NCBI GenBank assembly: GCA_025677815.1
Contig: JAIXMP010000006.1
Coordinates: forward strand, 124,001-188,000
Length of the DNA stretch: 64,000 bases
From: Phascolomyces articulosus
Taxonomy: Eukaryota; Mucoromycota; Mucoromycetes; Mucorales; Lichtheimiaceae
Direction of reading: 5' to 3'
The notes beneath the pieces were generated by a model. It ran no database searches and was not told the DNA's origin. It saw only the letters and a program-made list of their open reading frames with translations. Position 1 is the first letter of the stretch. Every line of letters begins with the position of its first letter. The translations under genes were made by a program, and so were the position numbers. Below are positions 34,445 through 46,180 of the stretch, one piece after another.

Positions 34445-37416
34445 ATGGCGTTATTTGAGCCTACCTCCCAATGGCACGAGATTGAATTACCCGATTTAAC
34501 CTTCGACAAAAACTTGGACAAGGATCTTTCAATTGAAAAGATTGCTGAAAAGAAAAGTTATGCCAAAAGTTTACTGAAACAAGAAAATGAAAAGGTGGAC
34601 ATGACCTCTCGTCTCTCGACCAGCGATCGTAACTTTGTATCCAACATTATGACGTCCGGTACTTTAAGCGATCGTGTCTCTGCCTTGACATTGTTGATTC
34701 AAGAATCACCTTTACATAGTTTAAAGACATTGGATACCATGTTGACCATGACAAAGAAAAAAGGTCGACAAGAAGCCGTTATGGCTTTGCAAAGTTTAAA
34801 GGATTTGTTTGCTGGTTCCGTCCTTCCGGATCGTAAACTCATTTATTTTGCCGATCGACCATTGGGTTGTTCGGGTGTAGACGATCGTCATTTACTCTTG
34901 TGGTATTTTGAAGATCATTTGAAAAAGTTTTATTTCCAAGTAGTGCAACAAATTGAGGTAATGCTTTTTATAGATATATATATATATATATATATATAAA
35001 CAGAAAATCCAGTGACTTTGGATGGATGATGATAACGAACCACTCTTTCTCACTCTCCCTATACCATTTTTATATATATTAGGCACTTTCCCATGATCCC
35101 TTAGTTCACGTGCGTGATAATATGGTGCGATGTATCCACGATCTTTTATCCAGCAAACCCGAACAAGAACAAAATTTATTGAAGTTATTAGTCAACAAAT
35201 TAGGTGATAGTGAAAACAAAGTCGCCAGTCGAGCTTCTCAAATGTTGGTCGACCTTTTAATCGCACATCCTGGCATGAAAATGATCGTGGTGCGAGAAAT
35301 CGAACAATTATTATTACGTCCTAATACACCAGAACGCGCTCAATATTATTCCCTGATTACATTGAACCAAACCATTCTTACAGCCAAAGAAAGTGATGTC
35401 GCCAACAAGTTGATTGAAATTTATTTTGTCTCTTTTCGACGTATTCTTAAATTAACAGAAGAAGAGGAAGAAAAACAACTTAATAGTGATGATGAAGAAC
35501 AAGAAAAAGAAGGAAAGGACAAGAAAAAATCCAAAAAACAACAACAAAAAGGCAAGAAGGGCGGTAAAAAGGGTAAAAAGGGAAATCAGAAAAAATCATC
35601 CGATAATAATGATACTGGATTGGATGTGGATGAACTTCAAGTAAAAATGGTGGGTGCTATTCTGACGGGTGTCAATCGTGCTTTTCATTTTGCAAAGATG
35701 GCTGATGAGACGTAAGTATATCAACTATAACCATACGCTTGGTTTTTTTTTTTTTTTTGTGATTCATTTTGTTGTTTATTGTTGATTTGCATATATTTTT
35801 TAATTTCATTGTTATCTAAAACTCACACCACTTTATGAAATCCACGTGTATTTAGTGTTGAGAAGCATCTGGAAATTCTGTTCAAGATCACACATGCAGG
35901 CAAATTCTATACAGCCGTCCAGGCCCTCTCATTAATTTTTACCATTTCTTTGGCCAAACAAACTGTTTCAGATCGATTCTACCGAACATTGTATGAATCC
36001 ATGTTGGATAATCGATTATTGATTACTTCGAAACAAACACAATATTTGAATTTATTATTCAAGGCCGTACGTGCGGATGCTGATATGAGGCGTGTCAAGG
36101 CATTTGTGAAACGTATGATTCAAATTGCAAGTCATCATCAGCCACCTTTTATTTGTGGTTTACTTTATTTATTGAATCAGGTAAAAAGATCCTTTGTTGT
36201 TGATGCGATGTTCATTTTATTGATCCATCTTGATTTTTGACACACGTATTTCATATATGTATACTAATCAAAAGAATAATCCATTGGTCTTATCTATTAT
36301 TCCTTAGTTATTGATTTCAAAACCTGCATTACGTACCATGTTAACTACCCCTGAAGAAGACGAAGAAGAAGAACATTTTGTGGATGCTCCCTCTTCTGAT
36401 GAAGATGAAGAAGATACAGAAAAGAAAAATACACCAAAGAAGAACCAAACTACACTATATGATGGTCGGAAACGTGACCCTCGATTTAGTAATGCAGAAA
36501 CAAGTTGTCTGTGGGAACTAGTAAGTAAAAAACAAGGGATTTTTCTTGTTTTTGGGATATAGGATAGGATAGTAAAACGGTTCTTTTTTTGGGGGAAAGG
36601 ATGAGAGAATGGGGAAATGGAACAAAAAAAGAGAATCGAATGGGAGTTGAATTTTTTTGTTCTTTCCTCCTTTCTTTCTCGCGTATAAATATCACTGTAT
36701 TATTGTTTACATATGAGTAAAAATACTGACTCCAAAAAAAACATGGGCTAAATAAATAGATACCGTTCCGAAAGCACTACCATCCCACAGTGGCGTTTTA
36801 TGCCGAACAATTGTTCACGGGAGAAAAGATTGAAGGCGAACCTGACATGCACAATAATACATTGATTCATTTCCTTGATCGATTTGTTTATCGTAATCCC
36901 AAGAAGAAAACAGGTACACGTGGCAAGTCCATTATGCAACCTTTAGCGGGTCGCCAAGATGGAGGTATAATGATGACACGTGGAAACGTAGACGAAATCA
37001 ATACAACACTCGTCAATTCTGTTGAATTTTGGCGAAAGAAGATTGAACAAGTCCCAGTGGATGAAATCTTTTTCCATAAATATTTTAAACAAAAACGAGA
37101 AGGTGAACCGATGGAAGAAGAACTGAATCGATCCCAGAAACGTAGTAAATTGGAACAGGATGAAGAAGAAGGAGCCTTGTCTGATCATGATGGTGGTATG
37201 GATGAAGATGAAGTATGGCGAGCCATGACTTCAAGTATACCGGGAGGATTAGACGATGATGATATAGATGAGGATGAAGATGATTTTGATGATGAAATGC
37301 GTCAATTATTATTAGACGAAGACGATGATTTAAATGATGATAGTGAAGATAATGATAATGATAGTGATATGGGAAGTGTAGAGATGATCGAAGCGCCTCT
37401 TTCTGATTCCGAGTAA
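34445..37416 (+). CDS. MAK21: Mak21/Noc1 (CEBPZ) 60S ribosome-biogenesis factor
   Basis: Five exons (34445-34957, 35083-35711, 35856-36180, 36308-36520, 36760-37416) encode 778 residues, shorter than yeast Mak21 mainly in the terminal extensions. The N-terminal HEAT-like half includes SDRVSALTLLIQESPLHSLK and YFADRPLG. A Lys-rich insert lies near residues 355-390 (KKGGKKGKKG). The CBF/Mak21 domain follows, with KQTQYLNLLFKAVRADADMR and PFICGLLYLLNQLLISKP, then YDGRKRDPRFSNAETSCLWE, the HYHPTVAFYAEQL block and FLDRFVYRNPK. The tail is strongly acidic (long Asp/Glu runs). Noc1 with Noc2 carries early pre-60S particles in the nucleolus; the role here is inferred from this orthology. It sits in tandem behind CCH1, with no sign of a shared transcript. 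Confidence 0.92.
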
Positions 37417-38744
37417 CAAATAAATAAATAATAACAACATAGTATCACTTAGCCCTCCTTCCCCAATGTGATTTCATTCCGAGTTTTGATTTCTCTTATG
37501 ACGACCAATGTGTTACCTTCTCCAAATTAGAAAAATTCCCAGTTTGAATTTTAATTGCGCCATTCAACTCACTCACACGTACATTTGTATATATTCTATT
37601 GTATATATATGTATAATACACAAATAAATAATCATTTACATTTACAGATTTGTATTTGTTCGGGGGGGAGAGAGAGAAAGGAGGAAGAAAGAAACAAGTA
37701 TAGAACGATGATTCTATACTAAATACTATAAATCAATGAAGAATATATATCTATCTATATAGAAAAAATGATAATAGTATGATGATAATAGATTAGAATA
37801 GGTTTTTTTTATATCAATGCGCTAATAAATATTAATAATATAGATAAATTTAATATGATTCTTATTCACTTAAAACATGATATGAAACATTTAGTAACTA
37901 TTACCTCCTTTTTTATTTCTCTGGCGTAAAAATAAAAAAAAAGCTACTAACCCACTTATCAGTATTATTATTATTATTATTATTAAAGAATACCTTCCCA
38001 TTCCCCCCCCCTCACACCTTCTTCGCCTTCTTACTCAAACTCAACTTCCCCTCTCTCTCTTTTTTTTGTTTAAGAAACAAGTCGATCATTTTAGAATCCC
38101 TTGTGTTATGCCGAATAACAAAAATTTATAATCACTCCCAAAAAAAAAAATATAAAATAGAAAAAAAGAAATTACAACCTGCAAAAAATCACGGGAACAC
38201 GTGGTGCAATCCATGTGAGGTATCCAATGATATCCTCCCCTTTGAAGATGCATTACGTAGTCTAGAAACCAACTTTTGAATGTTTGGTTGGTGCACATCC
38301 ACCACCATATAGATTACAATGTCATTCAATCAAAGTACACTATAATAATAATTATTATAGTAATATTATTATTATTATCACTTTATCCGTTGATGATGAT
38401 ACTGATGATGATGATGATGTAGCTGATGATGATAATGATGATGGAGTTTTTTTTTTAGCTTATAAAAAAAATTGTTAGAAAAACAAAGTTTATACACGCT
38501 CACACACAGTGTATTGTACGATTAAAAAAAATCATACATCTTCTCTTTCTCTTTCTCTCTTTTTTTTCACTCTTCTTTTTTCTTTTTGTCCTTTTTCTAC
38601 TTTTTTTTTTTTTGTTCTTCTTTTTGTTCACAATTTTTTATTAGTAAACTTCCTTCACCATATTATTTCATCCATTTCAACCTCCTTGACAAATATAACA
38701 AACATATATATATAACATATTATAGTTTATATATATATATAAAA
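37417..38744. other. Long AT-rich intergenic region upstream of the WOPR gene
   Basis: No gene seen. It contains ATT/ATG-type trinucleotide runs (for example 37964-37985 and 38385-38440), C/T-rich tracts and TATATA clusters just before the start codon at 38745. Its 1.3-kb length is more than the housekeeping genes have and is in keeping with a complex promoter for a developmental regulator; that is inference. Confidence 0.5.
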
Positions 38745-39530
38745 ATGTCAACAACGGAAAAAACGTTTCATGGATATATCGAAACGACTCGAGACTCATT
38801 AATTATTCTTGAAGCATGTCGAAGAGGATTATTACCTCGTATTAATCGAAGACTTCAAGAAAAAGAACGACAACTTGTAACCAGTGGTGCCGTCTTTTGC
38901 TTTGATGAAAATGAAAGCGGTAATATAAAAAAAAACTTTTTTTTTCCCATCTTCTTACCAATTTTTTTTATCCTCACTATAAAAAAAATCACTCTCACCC
39001 ACTGATTACTTTTTCCCATCCAATCAAAAAAAAAATACAGGGATCAAACGATGGACAGATGGTTTAGTATGGAGTCCCTCACGTATTTTAGGCAACTTTT
39101 TAGTGTATCGAGAATTGGATAAACGAGCTCCTTCCAATGATGGTGTACGTACTTCTTGTCAAAACCTTTCTGAACGACAACGAGAACGAGCCCTTGTTGG
39201 TTCCTTGACTAATAGTTATCGATTTAAAAGAAATGGATTAATCAAAAAATCCATGTCAATTGTGGTGAATGGTGTACAACAACATTTGATTAGTTATTAT
39301 AGTAAAGATGATGTATTGAATGATCGTTTACAAACACCTTCCACTATTCCTGCCTTGGCAACCTTGGAAATCTCCCCTGATTTATTGCTGCGCCAGAATT
39401 TCCGAATTCCCTTGTTCCTGGATGTTACCCCTCCACCTCCTTCTTCATCTTCTTCTTCATCACAACAACAATTACAAACACCACCCTCTTCTGCTTCTTC
39501 TACTACAAGTACAAGTATAGCCAATAATAT

Positions 39531-39566
<36 letters not shown>

Positions 39567-40545
39567 CAGTAGTAATAGTGCTTCTTCTTCACCTTCTACA
39601 GAAAAACGTAAAGATGATGTAATGATGATTGAATTAAATTTGGAACGATCAGCATTAAGACAAAAGAGACGATTTATGCCGATGCAACAACAACAAATAC
39701 AACAACCACGAACATACCGGGGTAATAGTACAAGTAGTATATCCAGTACAAGTAGTATCAGCAGCTCAAGTACCAATATGTCAAGTAACATGACACCGTC
39801 TCCTACAATCACCACTACTACGACTACTATACCAGCCCCTGATGGTTGTATTTGTGGTCGCAGCAAAGCAGCTCAAGCAGCAGCGGCTGCTGCTGCTGCA
39901 GCTGCTGCTCAAAGACAACAACATGAATTGTCCCTATCTCAACAACAACAACCATCACATCACCAACATAATCAACATCATCATCATTCTACAACAAACA
40001 CTTCATTTATGGCTACACAGCCACCAACGAATACTACTACTCCTTCCACGATGAAACAACAAGATCAACCAGCATCTGCACCACAACAATCAACTCATCA
40101 ACCACCAGCACCTACTACACAACAACAACAACAAATTCGTGATGGTAATAACAATAAATAATAATAATAATAATAATAATCAATATAGTAAAGAAGATAT
40201 CGTGTGATCTTTCTGTATGAGCCTAAAAATAATTTCAAAACTAATTTTACATATATACATTATGCAGATAATAATAATAATAATAACAATCCTGGCGATT
40301 TTCATATATCATACGGTGTTGGTACATCATTTCCACCTATGGGCGGACCTGCTGGTTTATATAGCAGTTATCACCTGGATCGACAGGATCAAAACCCTCA
40401 TCAACATTTGTTTTATTCCACTTCTTTACATGCTGTAAATCATTCTGCTATTCCTATGCGATCTGAAGTGATTTCCAATGCATTCATGTTGGATCCTAAT
40501 TATCTTTTAGGATCCGGTTGGAATGAATTTGAAATGCAATTGTAA
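38745..40545 (+). CDS. Gti1/Pac2 (WOPR) family transcription factor
   Basis: Three exons (38745-38919, 39041-40144, 40268-40545) encode 518 residues. The WOPR DNA-binding domain is split as usual: WOPRa at residues 8-95 (FHGYIETTRDSLIILEACRR, RWTDGLVWSPSRILGNFLVY) and WOPRb near 122-155 (NGLIKKSMSIVVNGVQQHLI, SYYSKDD). The linker and tail are low-complexity: poly-Ser, poly-Gln, His-rich, and a run of about 11 Ala. Relatives Wor1, Ryp1, Gti1 and Pac2 control morphological switching and conidiation or sexual development; the target here is unknown. The last intron starts in an AAT repeat and ends before another, which would encode poly-Asn if retained. It converges on the H2C2 gene. Confidence 0.88.
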
Positions 40546-41540
40546 CGAAAAAGAGATAAAACGTTATTCTTCTTTTATTATTATTATTTTCTTATATATA
40601 TTTATATACTTACAAGCAAACCATCACCATCCCCCCTACAATTACTACTACCTACTACTTTATTATTATACATATCTTCTTTCCCTCCCTTCCTCTTCTT
40701 CTTTTTGTAGTACAAAAATCTCTTTTTATTTTGTTTTTCTACTCTTGTTTTTTTTGTATGTGAAAAAAATGTGCCGGTGTTCGTGTGTGTGTGATGTTGT
40801 GTTGCTATTGTGCGTGTGTGTGACGATGATGATGACGATGATGATGATGATGTGCCTTGTTGTGTTTTTGAATGATTTTTGTAGTTAAAAGTGTATATTA
40901 TCACTTGCACCTTTTTTTTTCTATATCAATTTACTCTTTTCTTCTTCTTTAAATCCTTACGTATTATTCATCTTCATCCATATTCCTCCACCCCCTCCTT
41001 CCTCCTCTCCCCCACAACTATATATATTCAAGCAATATCAATAATAATAATAAAACTATTCTTCCCAAAATCATCCCCCGACACTTTCTTCCTCCCCCCA
41101 AATCTGGTGTACAAAATCATCAATGACAACAGAAAATTTATTTCCGCGATTTTTTCTTTTTTTACAGTTCTGTTAGAGTCTCTTTTTATTTTTGCTTATT
41201 ATTATTAAAAGAAATTGAAGAAAAAGAAATCACAACAAATAGTTATATATAATCTATATATACATATAAAAGATAATAGGTATGTACTTAATGATTATTA
41301 AAATAAAAAAAAAATGAGGTTTCGTTGAGTTTTTTTTTTTAGTTATTTTGAAATGTTTGTGTGTATATATAAATATATAATAATGTGCTTGTGATTTATG
41401 GAGTATGTGTTTGTGAGAGAATTTGTGCTATAATGTAAAAAAAAAAAAATTGTTTGTATATAAAAATAAAATAAAATAATAATAAAAAAATAATAATAAT
41501 AAAAGGTATACAATTACGTTAGATTAAGAAAAAATTGAAA
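40546..41540. other. 3' spacer between convergent WOPR and H2C2 genes
   Basis: AT-rich, no gene. Includes a GATGAT repeat (40820-40852), C-rich stretches (40990-41012, 41086-41100) and, near the H2C2 stop, AATAAT runs. It should hold both 3' UTRs. Confidence 0.5.
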
Positions 41541-42983
41541 TTAGTCATAAGCAGGTAATATTGTGGTAGTATTTGTATCCTCATTAGAAGTATAAGGCAT
41601 GAAATGATTTGTAGATGGTGCAGATAAATGATACGTTGAATGATCTTCTTGATGTGCAAGTATATCTGCTGTTTCCCCTGCCCCTGGAGTACGTAGAAAT
41701 GCTGGACTAGTGTTATGATTTGGTTGATGATGATGATTATCATCACATGGAGCAATGCCCAAAACATTGGGATAATAGTATCCCATATAATTGCTTGGAG
41801 AATGATAAAACATAGGTGATTGAGGTTCAGATGGTTGTTGATGTTGGTGATGTGAATGACTATTATGTTGCGATTGTGGTTGATGATGCTGTTGTTGTTG
41901 TTGTGAAGAATGATGATGATGATGATGTTGTTGTTGTTGTGGAGGGTGTTGTTCAGATAAAATATGACGTGGACTAAATCCAGTTACCAATGAATGATGC
42001 TGATTCATTCTTTGTAAGGGAGAAGAAGAGGAAGCATACTGATAACTACGTAACAATTCTTCTTCATCTCTATCATATAAAAACCCGCGTCGTGATGGAG
42101 AACTTGAAGATGATATATATTGAGGGGAAGCATCATAACCATTTTCTGTAGAAGGTGGACCTGATGAAGAAATATCACTATCTTCTTGCATTGAAGGTGT
42201 ACATAAAATAGGTGGAGCCGTTGTAACAGCGACAGCAGCGGCCGCGGCAGCAGCAGCTGCTGCTGCTGCTGTACTAGCATCAAATCCGCCAAAACTATGT
42301 CTCCCTGTGTATCGCAAACTACTCGTTGATTTATGCGCAAATGCACCGGGACTTTGTCCTCCATTACGACGAGTAATACAAAATGGACAATGACGTACGA
42401 ATCTCGCCACTAATTCTTTAGGTATCCAAGAGTACTGGCGTCTTACCTAAAGTATTCATGAGATGAAGAAGGATTAGTTTATATATATATATATACCAAG
42501 AAATTTTTTTTCAAATGTGGAAATTTGATTTTTTTTTTTTACCAGGGCAGATGTTTTATCTCGACCACCATGTTGTGCTTCTCTATGAGCTCTGACTAAA
42601 ATTGAATAGATTTGTTCCTTCATGGCTACAGGTTTACTATCATGACAGACCAAATCAATAGTACCAGGTTGAAGTTGGAACATTTTTTTGACCCAAAAAC
42701 GAAATTGAGCTGTTGAAATGGCAGTATTTCTTGGATCCTTGAGAACTTGTTGAATTAATTGATAACGTTTTTGATCCACCAAAGCTTTATCACGTTTTTT
42801 GGGACTTAGATTGTTCAAATAATCATCGACAATAGCTTCAAATTCTGCTGGTGTAGGTAATTGATTTTCATCATCAAATGGTTCATTGGGTGGTGTAGAT
42901 TGTTGTGAAAAGAATCTCCCGCTTTCAAAGCCGTACCCTGTAAATGGTGGTTGTGATGATGGATGTAATGGTGAATTCATCAT
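41541..42983 (-). CDS. Protein with integrase-type H2C2 zinc-binding domain and low-complexity tail
   Basis: Two exons (42983-42543, 42446-41541) give 448 residues. Residues 40-147 form a conserved helical region (VDDYLNNLSPKKRDKALVDQ, AQFRFWVKKMFQL). It runs into an HHCC zinc-binding motif: His133, His138, Cys167 and Cys170 (H-x4-H-x28-C-x2-C), with WIPKELVARFVRHCPFC. This motif is the fold of the retroviral/Ty3-type integrase N-terminus, but no catalytic core follows. The remaining 260 residues are disordered, with a run of 12 Ala, His/Gln-rich blocks and a Pro/Ser-rich end. It is probably a nuclear regulator with a domesticated integrase domain; similar proteins exist in other fungi and in animal NOL4-like proteins, as I recall. 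Function unknown. Confidence 0.75.
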
Positions 42984-44959
42984 AGTATGATTAAATTATT
43001 ATTGTTGTTTTAATATATTAAATATGGATTTGCAATTGATTAGTTAAAAGTTAGAAATTATAAGATAATGTATAAATTATGAAAGAAAGATAATAAAAAA
43101 AATGAATGTAAAATTGGATAATATATAATAATAAAAAAGAGATTCTTTTCTCTCTTTTTTTTATGAAAAAAAAAGAATAAATAAAATAAAGAAGAGTAAA
43201 GCAAATAAAGAAAAGGTAAATAATTGTTGGAAAATGCCTTGTTTTTCTTTTTGTTCTCACTTCTCTCTCTCTTTTTTTTTACAAGGCGGAAATATCAAAG
43301 GAATGGGTTGGATCGGAACTTAACAAATCTTTTTATTCTTTTGCCGCGTTCATGCAAGTTGGACGCACGGTCAATGGAGTAGTAGTGTTAGTATTTTATT
43401 ATCTATTATATATTTCTAGGCGCATCTTATAAGGATAAGGAGATTCTGTATGTTATGGATAGAGAAAGTTTGTTATTATTTCTAATAATAATGATAATGT
43501 GGATGATGAAGTCAGGAAAATATTTTTTTTGTTTTTTATCATGAAGTGTTGTTTATCCATTATTATATATCATTATTATTATTACATGAATCTATTCAAA
43601 ACGGTTTAAGGTCTCCTTGAACATAATAAAAAAAAAGAAGTTACAAGAAGTGATTTCTTCCTCCTTATTTTTTTATCTTTTCCTTAGAGAATACACATCA
43701 AGTTTTATAATTGTAACATACATTAACAACAACAACAATAACATTTCATCCATAAAGTAATCATCTATTGGTATTTATCGTTGTCCTTCCCCTTTTCCCC
43801 TTCTTCTCTATCCCTCCCCCTTCTTCTTCCTCCTTTGAGAATCTCTCTTTTCATATTTTTTTTGTAGAGTTGATGCATCTAGGGTCCACATTTCAATTAA
43901 GACATTTTTGGTAAACTTTGCATGGCTAAACTATTTCTTCAAAATTCAAATCATCATCTTTTTTATTATTATTATATTAACACATAAATTATAAACATTT
44001 TATTTATATAATATTGAGTCCCAAGGAAGCAAGTATATAATTATATTTATATAGATACGTAGATAGTGAGCTGTTAGTTGCTTGTATGTTGTTATAATAA
44101 AGATCTTCACATTTTATTATTCGTTCATATTCAAATCACCTTATATCTTATTATTAGAATGTACGCCACAATTAAACCTTGTACTTTTACAACAATGATG
44201 GGGGGAGAGAAAAAGAAAGAAACCTCTTCTTATATATTTATGGCCTGTGCTTTCTCTTTTAATCTTATTCATTATTATGTATTATTATCTTTTTTTTCAC
44301 ATCATGACCCCCACCCCACATCTTCTTATATACTTATGCTCCCCCTCCCTCTTTCTTATCCTTATAGGGTAACACGCAGTGAAATAAGTAAAGAGTGCAT
44401 AAACTAATCCTGCATTCGACATTATCCATATCTATTGACTATTCTAAATCGTTTGAGTATATAAGTACATTGGACAATGGCATGGGCTTATATATACACA
44501 CACATACACTTACATTCATAGTACATAATTATACATCATCCAACAATAACAAACCCATTAAAAATTTATTACAACAAGACAAATCCTTATTGTTTTCATT
44601 ATTACAAAATTTATAAACAAATCAATTATACAGTAGTATTATACAACACATACACTCCTATAACACTGATGATACACACTATCATGCCTATCATTTTGCC
44701 GACCTTTCTTTTTTCTTATATAATAATTTATAACCCCCATCCATTCTTCTCTTTTTTTTCCCTTTTAGATCCTATATCAAACAATGGGGGCAGTAGTATG
44801 ACAGATTTTCCTTAAAAATAAAAAAAATTTTGTTTTATGACCGAACCAACAGCCGACTAAAGGAAAATCCCAATTTTTTTTTACTTATTCTATCCAACCT
44901 TGTATGTGTATCTCTTAAAAAAAATGACATGTTTTTACTTTTTTTTTTTGTTTGCATTA
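42984..44959. other. Long AT-rich intergenic region upstream of the H2C2 gene
   Basis: Nearly 2 kb without a gene that I can support. It contains CT-rich tracts (43780-43840) and AT repeats. The plus-strand frame at 44078-44407 is low-complexity and was not accepted. Confidence 0.5.
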
Positions 44960-46180
44960 TCAATCTACATCCATGTCAGTTACGTCATGGGTATTGTTAT
45001 TATTATTGTCACTATTCCTACTATCATGACTACTATGTTGACTATTAGGGTTGTTATCGTTTGTAGGATTATCATCGCTTTTGTTGTCATCCACACGAGA
45101 TGGATCGTTACTATGGTTATTATTATCATTATTATTTTTATTGTCATTATCGTCTTGGTTCATCATGGTGGTATCATCCGTCTTTTTGTCGTTAGTAGTT
45201 TCCTTATCTTCATCATTCTTCTTATTTTCGTCCTCCTCCTTTTGTTCTTCTTCTTCTTCTTCAAAGGTGATCGGTTCCAGCTCCACACCATTGATCATAC
45301 TATCTTCTGTTGCAAACAATCCATCTTCCATAGAAGATGAGACACCGCTCATTCCATTGGTTCCTGAATGTTCTGCAAAATCATCCCATGCGGATGTGAC
45401 CAAAAGAACCTAAAAGAAAAATAAAGTTGGGGATCAAGGGGGGATGATGGATAGAGATAATTAGATTTTAAAGAAAGGAATGGAGAATATGTATCTATAT
45501 ACGTTACCTTTTCAATAGCGTTCATATATTTAATAAACATTCGATAATGTTTTCGTGGATCAAGGACTAATTCACATAATCGTTGGATCGTAAATGGAGG
45601 TCTATATTTTTTTTTGACGTATAAATATATATAGAGTTTTCAATTATCCTTCTCCTCTAAATTTATCTATATATAATTTATATATATGTATCTATACCTT
45701 TCATGTTGTTCAAGACTATGTAAAATATTGGTTTTAATACTTTCGATATTGGACCATTCTTCAGGTGTAGGTTCTTTCTTTTCGATAATCTCACATTGCT
45801 ATGAATAATAAAGGGAAATAGAGGTTGAGTTTCATGATCTCATCGATGAACTGAAAAAAAAATAAAAGACATCAAACATAGGTGTGTGACCTTATCATTA
45901 TAATTTATTTTACCTGAACAATGGCATTTTTAATAGCCACTTTTAAATCGTTCCAAGATTGTGTGATTTGATTTGTGTTTGCGATTTCCAAAAGTCCTTG
46001 ATGATATTCCAAGTTATTTAAACTATCCCCAATCTCGATCGAGTCAGGTAATGGTCGTGGTGGTTGTTCATTGGTTGTTTCACCTGAATCTGATAACGAT
46101 TGTGTTTCTGTTTGTGATGAGGCAGTAGGTGTTAAGGTAATGGTGGCTATTTGTCCATCGATCGCGTTGTCTTCTGCCAT
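44960..46180 (-). CDS. PSY4: Protein phosphatase 4 regulatory subunit 2 (Psy4/PPP4R2)
   Basis: Four exons (46180-45914, 45798-45698, 45601-45508, 45409-44960) encode 303 residues. The PPP4R2 core is clear: EEWSNIESIKTNILHSLEQH, PPFTIQRLCELVLDPRKHY, and MNAIEKVLLVTSAWDDF after joining exons 3 and 4. The tail is acidic (Glu run), then Asn/Asp-rich and disordered. In yeast, Psy4 with Psy2 and Pph3 forms PP4, which removes phosphate from gamma-H2A and Rad53 during recovery from DNA damage; that role is inferred. The N-terminal 60 residues are Ser/Thr-rich and poorly conserved. Confidence 0.9.

Noticed and set aside
39297..39866. 189-codon minus-strand frame inside the WOPR gene
   Set aside because: Antisense of poly-Ser/Gln codons giving Leu/Cys/Glu runs; shadow of the real gene.
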